DNA from: Parachlorella kessleri
Lineage: Eukaryota; Chlorophyta; Trebouxiophyceae; Chlorellales; Chlorellaceae
Assembly (NCBI GenBank): GCA_001598975.1
Contig: BBXU01001245.1
Location: 1 to 37,515 of the forward strand
Direction of reading: 5' to 3'
DNA length: 37,515 bases
In this document: in pieces, positions 10,001 through 22,000 of the stretch
Position numbering within the stretch: the first letter of the stretch is position 1
Layout: every line of letters starts with the position of its first letter
The notes under the pieces: model-generated
What the model saw: only the letters and a program-made list of their open reading frames with translations
The model's database searches: none
What the model was told of the DNA's origin: nothing
Program-made: the position numbers and the translations under genes

Positions 10001-13000
10001 ACCTGCACCACAAACTCAGGGGTCAGCCCAGCACCGTACCAACTTGGCAGGCTTCAAGCCACATGAACCCTCAACGAAATCAGTGCACAGCAAGGGATTC
10101 ATAAAACAGCCGGGCCCTCGGAGAAGGCTGAGGCATTAAGCTGCTGGGACATACCTGCTCTCCGCTGCTCTTTGAGGCGTTTGCCAGCTGGCCCTCCAGA
10201 GCAACAACCTGCTCAGTCACAGCACTGGCCTGAGCCGCTTGTTCTGCCACTTTCTGCTGCAAGGAGTCTGCTGCTGCCCGGCTCTCTTGCAGCTGCTGCT
10301 CCAGTGCGCTGGCATGCTTGGCATGGGAGTTTTGCACGGACTCCAGCTCGGCTTGGGCAGCTATTAGCTGGGCTTGTATAGTGGCAGCTGCGGCAGCATG
10401 GACTGCCTCGGTCGCGATGAGTTCCTGCAGGAAAGGAGAGCCAAGCTTGGTGCCCAATGCAGACTAAGTGAGGCATCGTGCACTCCAACCAGCCCAACAA
10501 CAGAAGCCGCTGCAGGGCGTTTGCCACGAAGAAGTATTAAAACGAGGGTAAAGCCATGGCCTCCACTGATGTGCAGAAAATCACCTCTTGTAGGCGCTGC
10601 GCCAGGGACGCTTTCTCATCAGCCTCAGCCGCATGACGCTCAGCCAGTTGCCGGGCTGCCTGCAGAGATGCATCCAGGGCCATGCGGGCCTCCTGTGCCA
10701 GCTGCTGCTCTGACAAGAGCTGTCCTTCAAGCTCGCTGCAGTGAGCCCTGCTGGCTTCCAGTGCAGCATCCCCACTCGCGGCAGCTGCCCTCGCAGCACT
10801 GAGGTCGGCTTGCAGGGCTGACACGTGGGCCGTGGCTGCAGCCTGTGCAACCTGAGCCTCCAGCGTTCCCTGAAGCAACAGAATACCAGATTTGCACCAA
10901 ACAGTTCAGTGTACTCAGCAGAAACACAGGTCAGCCTTGCAAAGTTGGCGCGAGGTCCTGGCCGCATACCGAGTATCGTTATAGGACCATGAAGTGAAGC
11001 CAATGTGGCCAGATACAAAATTAGGTGAATTGGAACAGTGCCTACCTTTTCCAGCTGCTCCTGCAGCAGGGAAGCTTGTTTTGCGGTCTGCTCCACCTGT
11101 GTGGTGTACTCTGCCGCCTGCTGCTGCGCAGCTGCAAGTTGTTTATTGGCCTCTTCCAGCTGGCCCTGGGTAGCTTTCAGATCTGTGGCTGCCGTGTCTG
11201 CCAAGTGCCTTGCTGATGCAAGCGCCGCTTCCAGGTCGGAGCACTGGGCCCTGCTGGCACCCAAAGCAGCCTGGGCCTCGGCAGCTTGTTGTTTGACCGA
11301 CTCCAGCTCTCTTGCCAAGGTGTCTCCTTGCGCACTGGCCTCAGACAGCTGCTGCTCCAGTTCTGCCACCCTGCTGGCACTGACCTCACTGCTGTCCGTT
11401 GCTTGCTGCTTAGCGGCATCTAGCTGGCTAGCAAGCTGAGCTGCCCTGGCTGCAGCAACTTGCAGCTCGGTGGTGTGACCGGCTGCATTTTCCTGGAGAT
11501 CCTTAACCTGCTGGAACAGCAGTCAGGATCATGCCTAGGACAGCAGTGTACCGCTGAAGCAGCTTTTCACAACATCAAGAGGCTCCACAGCAGCATCATG
11601 GCGACAGACACAAAGTCCCCCATTGTCTGTCTGAGGTGGCAAGGACAATGTCCCAGACCAGACAGAGGCTCCTTCTTGCTGCACAAACCTGGGCCTGGAG
11701 GCTTGCTATCTTCATCTCCTTTGCACTGACAGCTTCACACTTGGCAGCCACCTCTGCCTGCAGCTCTGTCACCTGCAGCCGCGCGGGTGTGTTTGGGGTG
11801 AGTATATAACACCGGGGAGAAGACATGAATGGCAGCAGTGCTGCTCCAAACTTTGATGCTTGAAAGCCAGGCCAAACATCTTCAGCCATTGAGAAGCCAG
11901 CAAGAAGCAGAGCAGTGGAGCATCCTCTCCCCCCTCCCCCCACCCCACGCACACACACCTCCACCGCCGCATAGATACCCTCGACGCTACCCTTGCATTG
12001 ACACGACGCTCCCATACACCTGAATTGTTATGGGACCTAGTATACCCATTCACCTGGACAGCCAAGTCCTCGATGCGCCACTCGCGGGCTTCCAGGTCGG
12101 ACGTCCTTTGTGCAAGCTCGGCTTGCAAGCATGCCACCTGAGCTGCAGCTGCCTGGTTGCCCGCAGTCAAGCCCTCCACTTGCCGCTCGGCAGCTGACAA
12201 CTGATTCTCTAGGTCCAGAATGCAATCATCCTGGGAGGCACGCTTGCCCTCTGACTCTGCCAGCTGCTTCTTCAAGGCCCTGCATTGTTTGCCACGGTAC
12301 CAAAAGTTTATATACCCGCATGCACAGACTACTTTGCTACTGGTTGAAAATGGTCCTGGGTATTGGGAGTGCACGAGTAGTGGTACAAGTCCTCTGCTTG
12401 CGGTGTCGCAGAACGGCGCTCTTTTGTTCTTGCAAAAGCTTCGGGTCACCTTGAAGCAAGGCCTCTCCTTGCCAACCGACCTTAAGGAGTCCTCCAGGCT
12501 TGCAACCTGGATGGCGTGGGCCTTCAAGGCTGCCTGGCGCTCCTCCAGCTGCCTGTTGGCTTCAGCCAGGTTCTTGCGCAGGGCCTTTGCTTCTCCGCTG
12601 CCTATCTGCAAGGCAGACTCTGCCGCCGCCAGCTGGTCCTTCACCTGCACTATCTCCCTGCTTGCCTGCTCTGCAGCATGCTGCTGGGCTGCCAGCTGCT
12701 CTGCCTGCTGGTCCAGCTCTGCCTCCTTGTGGGCCAGCAGCTGCTGCAGCCTCGCCAGCTCGGCATTTAGCCCCTCTGCACCCTCGCTTGCTACAGCAGC
12801 TGCCGCCTTCGAAGCTTGCTGCAGCTCGGCCATCTTGCCCTCTGTAGTGGCCAACTGCTGCTGCAATGTCGCCAGCTGCTCCTCCAGGCCACTGACAGTG
12901 GCTGTCAAGGCTGTGCACTCAGCTGTGCTAGCAGAAGCCGCCTCTACTGCGGCTGCAAGGCGGAGCTCATAGTTAACCCGCTCCTCGTCTGCAGCGCCCT

Positions 13001-16000
13001 TGGCGACGCTCACCTGCAAGGCGCAACACGTAAACCGCTCCTTGTTGCTATCCCCTAGCTTGCTGCTGTCATGCACCCCTTGCTAACCTGCAGAGGCCAA
13101 GATGCTGGGTGTTGCATCTTTGTCCCTTCCAATGCTGCCTTTCAATGCTTGCACCCCCAGACCTGTATGTCATGCCAAGGCAGGACTCTCCTCACCTCTG
13201 CCTGCTGCAGCGCCAGTTGCTCCTGGAGCTCCAAGAGCTCAGACGTCTTTCTGCTCGAGGCAGCCTGCGCCTCAGCCAGCTCTGCACCCAGTGCTGCCAC
13301 CCTCTCCTCCAAAGCAGCTATGCTTTGTTCCTGCTGCTGCCGCAGTGCAGCGTTGTCTGCCATTTCCAGCTGCACGGCAGTGAGTGCCTGCTCCAGGGCT
13401 GCGATGCTGGCGTCCCGCTGCTCTACCTCTGCCATGCGGGCAGCTGCGTTCTGCACCAGCTCTGCCAGCCTAGCTGACAGGTTCTCGATGCTGCTGTCCT
13501 TGGCCTGCAGGTCAGACTGGCACTCACTCAGGGTGTCCTGCAGCACTGCCAGCGCGGTGGCCTGAGACTCTGAGTCCTGGGTGCTGGCCGCCAAAGCCTG
13601 GACCATCTCGGCCAGCCGAGCTGACAGGTTGCTGATGCTGCTGTCCTTGGCCTGCAAGTCGGAGCGGCACTGACTGAGCTGGCTCTGTAGGGCCTCGACC
13701 TGGGAGTTGAGCTCAGTTGTGGTGCTGGTGCTGCTTGCTGCCTGTCCCCTGGCTGTGGTTAGAGCCGCCTCCAACTCCTGTAGCATGCAGGCGAGCTTGG
13801 TAAGCAATGGCATTCTGTTCATGGTAAACTAAGTCACCCCTTCAGAGCTGCACATCACCTCTGTGTGCAAGTACATACCCGGGGCGACAACGGGTTGCTC
13901 AGGTAAATTTTACAAGTTTACAGCAACCCTCATTTGGGGCCAGCCCTTCAGGCTTCCTGCCCACACACCTGGATGCGCTCGCGTTTCACTGCCACCTCTG
14001 CTTCTAGCTCCTGGACAGCAGCCGATTTGATGTCGATCAGCTGAGACATCTGGCTGACCTCAGTGGCCTGGCTGGTCAGGGTGCTGTGCTCCTGCTGTAG
14101 CCGGCTGGACAGGTTGGCACACTGCATAGTAAGCAGGCGAGCCACTGTATCATGCTTCTGTCCAATCAGACTAGCAATCGCTGGACATCCTGCCAAGAGC
14201 TGCAGCCCGCTACCAGCCTGTATAGGGAGCCTGTTGGCAACTAAGCAAGCCTGCGCATTACGCAGGTGTATTAAGTGGGAGGCCGCTGTGGCTGTGAAGG
14301 CCCCACCTGGTCAGTCAGCTGGGCAATCTCATCAGCCTTCTCCTGGATGCAGCTCTCCAGGCCTGCGTGCTGTTTGGCAGAGCCCTCCAGCAGCTCCTTC
14401 AGCTGCTGTTCCTTGGCCTGCAGGCGGAGTTAAGCATTGCGTTCTCTAGTAAACTAGAAGCCAGGAATATGTGTTACGTTCTGGTACATATGCAACAACA
14501 AAGATCCCTGGATATGAGAGAAGGCGAGCAGCTGTGCAGTCTGTCGGCTGCAACACTATCCAACTCAACCACTTATCACCTGCAGCTGGGCGTTTAGCAC
14601 CGCCACTTGGCCCTGCCATTGCTGTGCTTCCACCCTTAATAGGTTGGCCACATCGTCCTGCAACAGCATCCGTGTAGAACCCTCTTCTTAACAGTATGAT
14701 GGGAATGTGCCCTGCTCGGCCTTGAACACATGCCTTGGCTACAACTACTACCCCACGTGGTTCATGCCGCCTGTTCTGAGGGCCGCAGCCAGCCCTAAAT
14801 GATGCCAGCAAATAAGTAGAGTAGGAAAGCGGCGAGGCTAGTCCAGTTAGATTCTCCTACCCCAACACAAACATCAACGAGGGAGCCAACCAACAATGAC
14901 AGCTTCTCGATCTCCACTTGCCTGGCGGATCAGCTCATCCTCATACTTGCTGCACTGAGCATCCAGCTCTTTGACCCGCTTTTCCAGCGAAGTCCGCTGA
15001 TGCTGGCCCACAAGCAGCTGCGCCTCAACGTCTGCCAAGACCACTTCAAGCTGAGCCATTTCCGTGGCGGCCGCCTTGGCCTCAGTGCGAAGCTGCAGGA
15101 GACAGTTGATGCGCCGAGTTTCACATGGGAGTTTGAGCATCACATGAGCCGTACCCCTTGCAGAGGAAACAGGTTAAAAGGGGATACTGGACCGCTGCTC
15201 ATGCAGGCTGACACCGGTAGGTAGCCTATAGAGTTGAGTGTATGCAACATACCTCGTGCACAAGAGTCTTGGACTCATTGAGGGCCTGCTCCTTGGCTTG
15301 GAGCTCTGTGCCGGCGGCAGCTACCTGGCCTTGCAGGCATGTTACCAGCTCCTTGCCTGTAAGGGAAGAGCACAAGCGTCATGGCTAATGTTGGCAAGCA
15401 CCAACAGTAGGGTAGATATTGCAGACTTGTGATACTCCCGCTGCATGCAAGTGTTGCAGCGTTCCTGTCAGCACCAAGGGCATTTAAGAACAAGGTCAGC
15501 AAGGGGACAGGCCAACTTTGACAAACCTTGCTCCTTGGCAATCATCAACTCGTCGAGTTGCTGCTGCACAGCAGTTGCATGCGCTGCAGAAGAGTCCACT
15601 TTGGCCTTGAGCTCTGCATAGTATAGAACGTACATGAAGTTGTGAAATGTCTTGCATGGACGGTAGTAGGCTTGTCTGATACAGGTCACACTTGTCAATG
15701 TGGATCCCTGGTCTGCATGTTTCGTGTGGTGCACCTGCTGACCATACACCAGCCCAATCCAAATTGGTTGTTGTAACCATGTCAGGCTCCTTCCATCATC
15801 ACACCTGCTCTCAGGGAAGCGAGCGCCTCCTCCAACAACACGTTTGTGCCCTCGCACTCCTGCAGCTGTTCTTTCAAGCTCTTCAGCTCCTTGGCCTGCT
15901 GCTCCAGCAGCTGCTCAGCTTTAGCTGCGGCAGCAGCATGGCTGCTTGCACACTCCTCAGCTGTAGCCAGCTGCTGAGTATGCTCCTCCAGCCTGTGGTT

Positions 16001-19000
16001 GCAACTCCGAAGGGCCTTGTCAAAGGCCTCTACAGCTGCCTGGGCTGCTGTCAGTTCCGCTTTCAGTATAAGCAGCTGAGATGCCTGCTGTGAGGCATCC
16101 TGCTCCTTTTGCTCCATCAGTGCCTGCAATGGGACAACTTTGCAGCAACGTTAGGGTACTTGAGTTGCTTCATCGCAGCCCTGAACAACCCCAACGGTCG
16201 TAATGCCCCTACCTCACGCGCTGAATCCTGACTTTTCGGTTTGCTACATGCATTATGCGACGTCCACCTGTATCTGCTATCGATCAGTGCCAGCAAGCAC
16301 TGACTTCCAACCTCACCTTGAGCTGCTGCAGCTCTGCATCCAGGCCTGCATTAGCAAGCCGCAGCATCGAGACTGCTGACTCAAGGCTGTCTGAAGCAGC
16401 CTTGGCGGCATCAAGCTCAGCAGCCATTGAGGCCTTGTCTGCCTGCAGGCGCTCCTCTGCACTGGTTGCGCCTGCCAGTTGGCCTTCCTTTTCTGCAGAG
16501 AGGAGGCAGAGCTTGACTCATGCGCATATGGCCTTTACGCATAGTTGCTCTGCGCTACAGGCAAGATTCACACAAACCCCAATGACCACATCCTGGATTC
16601 GCCAGCGATTTTGCATGTTGCCACATGGCCATTCTCAGTGATGGATCCAGGGCTCAGAAGCGCTCACCCTGGCAAGCAGCTTGCAGGTTGTCCAGGCTGG
16701 CCCGCAGCTCAGCATGCCTTGCTTCCAATTGCGCCTGCGCGAATGCGGGTAGGTGTTGTCAGTCAACAGTCACCAGTTACCAAATCCTAGAATTCATATA
16801 AGAATGCTGCAACGAAAATAGAAGTGAGGACAGAGGTTGCACGTGGCTTCCACCGACACTATTTGATATGGATAGACAAAAAATCAACTTATGGAACCTG
16901 TACCTTCTCATGCATGAGCTGGGCATGGCTGGCCTGCAGTGTGTGATAGTGCTTCTCCCGGTGCGCAAGACGTGCTTGCAATTGCAGCAGCTCCTGTACA
17001 CCACAGGTATCGGCAAGTGTCATAGTAGGAGGCAAGCGAGGCTAAGCAAGACAAGGAAAGCTTGCTTGGTGCTGCCCAACCTGCCATCAAGGCATCTCCA
17101 GCATCAGAAACTCGCAACTACCAACACATAAGGAGCAGCGGGCTGCAGCTCACTCGCATCTTCCTACCTCCTTCAGCACATGGCTGGTGGCTTCTGCATC
17201 CTCTTCGGTGGACTTGGAGCCCTCAGCAGCCTGCACCGTGGCGCATCACTGCCATTATAAAGTGAAGGCTTCGCAATGCGCCATGTTGATCATCATGGTG
17301 GTTGTTCGCCAACCCCAATGCCAAGTCCTTATGCCGCATCCAGCATGCACTTTACCCACATGTGCTACCTCAATGGCTGCCTGCCGCTCAGCTTGAGCAG
17401 CCTCCAGCTGCTGCCGCAGCAACACCAGCTCCTCCTTGAGGCCCCGAGCACCCTGCACAACAAGGGTGTTATTGTTCACAGATGCTTCCTGCACCGCACA
17501 TATGGATGGTTGCCCCCCAGAAAACCGCGGTGCCTAGTACGTACTGTAGGCTGCCAGGTCACTTTCATATATGACATACACTTGCAGACCCTTGGCCTTC
17601 CATATCCGCACCTCCAGGGCGTTTCTGAGGTTGTCTATTTCATTCTCGAGCTCCCCATTGAGCTTAGACACAGCCTGCACCTCAGCTGTCTTGGCTGCCA
17701 GGTCACCAGCCAGACGCTGGTTGGCCTCCAACTGCTTTGTGCCTTCCTTCCTCAAGGCCACGATCTGCAACTTGCCAGGAAGTAGCCAGTACAGCCATAA
17801 GACCGTCCTGCCTGTGCTAGGAAGCCTTTTGTGTGCCAGCTTGCAGGCAAGGCCTGTCAAACCACAGCAACAGCCAACCCCAAGCCGTCACGCACTACCA
17901 TCTACGATAAGCATGTTACGGCAATGCACAGCACAATGGTCGCTTGCCAAGGGCTTGACTATTGCAAGCTTCTGACTCAAGCCTGCCTGGTGCCCTTGCA
18001 CACACACCCTGTTGCTGAGGCGTGCAGCTCACTTACCTGCTGCTTCTGCTTTGCCATCATGGTATCAGCATTTGCACGCTGGATTTTCAGCTGGGTGCAC
18101 TGCTCAACAACAGCGTCCCTCTCAGACGTCAGCTTGTCATTGGCTTTGCAGAGCTGCTCCATGCGGGCCTGACAGTTGCGCACTGTGATTTCCAGTGATG
18201 CCACCTGGTCATTCAGGACCGCTTTGCCTGCATGTGTGGATACTACGTGCAAGTAAGGATTACATGCCCCTTGTATGCCGGGAAAAGGTGTGTCCCAGCA
18301 TTTCTCTGTCCACCGCTGTGGTCGGTGGCCACTGTTGGCCTACATGAGAGCAACTCCCACCGAGGCAGCGCTCCATTAGCATTGCATTACATTACAGCCC
18401 TTTGTACCTACCTTTGCTCGCTGCCAGCTCCGCCTTGTGCACCTCGGCTTCAGTCCGCAGCACAGACGCCTCAGCCTCTAGTTTGGCCAGTGCAGCAGCC
18501 CTAGCCTTCAGCTCAGTTGTGAGATCAGCCCGGGCGCCCTCGCTGCTTGTCAGCTCTGCCCTTACTGCTGCCAGCTCCCCCTGAAGGTCAAGATTTGGCG
18601 CATCGTCGTGAGGTGCGAGCATTGATCAATGACCATCATGTATGATGACTAGGTTGTGTAGGCCTGCAGGCCAGTAGTATCGCATAGCATTTGCTTGCCT
18701 GAGGGACATCAGGTACTCTGCGCCCAGTATCTCCCTATAAACATCCCTCCCCCAGGCCACCGACCTGGACTTGCTGCAGCTCAGCAACCTGCTCGGCATG
18801 CTCTAGCTGGAGGCGCTGCAACTCTGCATGCGTCTGGTCAGCTTTTGACTGTCCGTCATTCACTGCCTCTTCCAGCAAGTTGATCCTGGCTGTCTGGGTG
18901 CGCAGCTGCACCTCCATGTAGTCCCGTTCCCTGCAGGGCATGTCAGGTTTGGGTGTAACCAACCGCGTCCATACACCTTGGCCGACTACCCTACACGTAA

Positions 19001-22000
19001 GGCTCCCAAGGAGGCGCTGCCGAGTACATTTAACATCACGGCTGGCAATATCAAGCTCGCTGACAGTGCTTCGTAGCTACGCAGAGTGCTCATGGCATAA
19101 GCTGGTAGTGCACAAATCCAGGCTGCAATTAGCAGGGCAGCAGTGTACCCAAGTGGCCCATACGGCACCTTTTCACGCGACCTGCTTGATCCTGTAGCAT
19201 CGACAACTTTCCCTCGGCCTCTTGGTTCAGGCGCAGCGCTTCCTGCAGCATTTCGCTGCTCGCAGGTGCCGTCGCATCCTGGAGTACAGAGGGTTTGACA
19301 CATCACTGCTGCCCTTAGCGAGACTACTTGGCGCACTCTCCTTGCGCTGCATGCCAGTGCCAGCTTGCATACTGGGGTGAAGAAAAGTGGAGCTGAAGAG
19401 TACATATGTCTCAGCCAGCCAAAAGAATGGGCAATACATGTGCATCGTATTGCACACTTTTGCCCAAAGCTGGAGCCATGGCAGATTACTTGCCTGCTGC
19501 ACTGCCCGCAGCATGTCATTCTCAGCCTTGAGCCTCTGCACCTCCCGCATGAGGTCGGCCGCAGAGACGCTGGTGTCCTCGTTTACAACAGCCTGCACAG
19601 CACAGAAGGCATGCGGCTCATGTGGCCTCCTCCCCGCTCAATCTGTCAATGGCTGCTTGAAGCATGGGAGGGTCACGACAACACGGACAAAGGCATCACC
19701 CAGCACAGCAGCGGTGATGAATCCCGCTATGACTGTAGTAGGTGGAAGACAGTCATGCACATCAAGACGTGCTAGCCGCAGCCTTACCCTGTTGCGGATC
19801 TGCTTGGCACGCCGTGCAAATCCCAGAGTGCCCTGCGTCTCCTGGAAACAGCTGCATGCGGGACTGATGTTGGCAATCACCACAGTACGAGCGTTTCCAC
19901 CCAGCGAATCCTGCAAAACATGAACACCAAAGTCAGCTAAAGCAGTCCGCAGAATAAAGCAGGCATGTTCAAGAGTGCTCTTGTTCATCCTTGCTGCATG
20001 CTTGAAGCGCACCTAAATCGATAAGGATGCCGGCCAGCACAGCAAGGGTCGCAATGCAAGGCACTTGCCTGGAGAAGATAGGTAAGCTTTGAGTCACGGT
20101 AGGGGATGTGGGGTTGCCCCTCGACCAACTTCTTAATCACCAGCCCCAGGGCCATTAATGACCTGCAACACAGGACCAGGATTAAGGCTACTCCATACAG
20201 GTAAATTTCACCACAAATCCCATCAGCAGGATGACCAGTGCAGTCCCAACACACTGCAAAACTTGGAAGGGGCTTGAGCAAGCAGGCTGATTTTCGCCCA
20301 ACTGTGAATATCTCACTTATTGATAGCTGCCGCCTCCCGCAGCCGGTCGCCCTCAGTCTCAGCTGACTTTTGGCGCTCGCTGCCTGCAGTTGCACCCCAA
20401 GTAGAATATACCTCTATCGGGGAGAGCAGCTCCGCTGCATCGACGGCTGGCAAGCCAGCACACATCCTCACCATGCAGTCAACCTCAGTGCCAGCTATTG
20501 CCTTCCAATCACTGTGGCTAGTTACGGTATTAAAGCCAGCTGCTGGCATTGGCCCTGAGAATAGCCCTTGCTGCTCTGACCCACCCCCAACTCAACTTTT
20601 CAACAACTCTCCTGGCCGCTTGGTCTCACCTGCCAAGTCCACGAGGTTGAGCTGTGACCGACGTACAACTGTGGTACCGTCCTCCACAGTCTTGCTCTCC
20701 ACCACACACATCAGGACGCTGTGGCTGCGGCTTGACTCGCTGTTCATCGCTGTCTCAGCAACATGGCGATTGGCAGACCCTACTGCTAGCAGCCGCAGCA
20801 CATCATCCACTGCAGCACCCACAGCAAGTGACTCAGGCCCAGCTGTCGGACAGCAGCTTGAAATAGGTTAGCAGTGCGCATACTTGCCATGTGGAGTAAC
20901 AAGGAACATATGCTAGCACTTACTGGTCATGGTCAGGTAAGCCCCATGGGGCATCAAGCGTTGGCATTCTTGCCAGCTCCACTGACGCATCTCTGCTAGC
21001 AAGGACATGGTCCAGCTTGCCTGATGCAACTGCCTCCTGTGTGAGGCCCTCCACATACACTCCATCCTTGATTCCTTCACGTACTTGCAGCTTGGTAGCA
21101 GCAGGGTTCAGCAGGTCGGTGATGACCTATGGCAGGCATCAAGTCTTGGGCATGTGCATATTTTGTTTATGGTACTACCTTGGTGTAGAACTACCTGGGG
21201 TTAATGCACGGCCCTCTTTACCCGAGGGACATGGGAACTCGAGCCTGAATGCTCCAGCGCAGGCCTCCAAGCACACATTGTGCAGATGAACATAGCGTCC
21301 GTGCGGTGTTGACAGGCTGCGGTGCCTCACCTCCTTGTAGAGCTCCAGCATGGAGACGCGCGCAATGAACCGCACTTCCCGGCCAAAGCGCTGCAGCAGG
21401 TGCAGGCATGTCAAGAAGGGGTTGATACTTGTTGAGCTCCACCAGGCAGCATAGCTGCTGTGCTCAACAGGCTGTCTGCGCTCAACACAACAACGTCAGA
21501 CATGTGCCAGCCTGCTGCTGCTCTGGTGCCGGTATGTCTTTGGCAGGAAACTGTACCCTGAAGAAAGGCCAGACCGCAACCTACCGGCGCCTCCAGCTCC
21601 CTAATGCGCCCAAATAGGTGGTTAAAAATCCTGGGAATGAGCCCAGCTTCCAGGGGGAAGTCATCCCCCTGTGCTGGGATGGATCCCAGCATTGTGTAGG
21701 TCTTGCCACTGCCCGTCTGCCCAAAGGCAAACACCGTGCTGTTGAAGCCGTCCAGCACGTTCTCCACGATGGGCCTGCCCACCACTTTGAACAGGTGCTC
21801 CTGACTGCAACTAGGACCTGCCTGCAAGAGCAGCAACGAACACTGCAAGTTAGCTTCGTTATTCAGCGCCAACTACCTCTGCAGCCCAACTGCAGGATAA
21901 ATATGGCAAGTTCCATGCTTCTTCCAGGTGCGTAGGCTACTCCCGCTCCTTACCACGTGATCGAAGGTGTAGTGGCTGTTCTCTGGAGTACTAAGCAGGG

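Noticed and set aside
12220..12972. 250-codon plus-strand frame rich in Ala, Ser and Cys
   Set aside because: It is antisense to kinesin exons 31-32, whose heptad sequence and splice phases are consistent. Ala/Gln/Leu codons read backwards give Ser/Cys/Ala frames.
21022..21126. Reading through the kinesin exon 7 donor ([11 protein letters not shown] continuation)
   Set aside because: The read-through frame runs to a stop and destroys the conserved segment before switch I; the GC donor restores it exactly.
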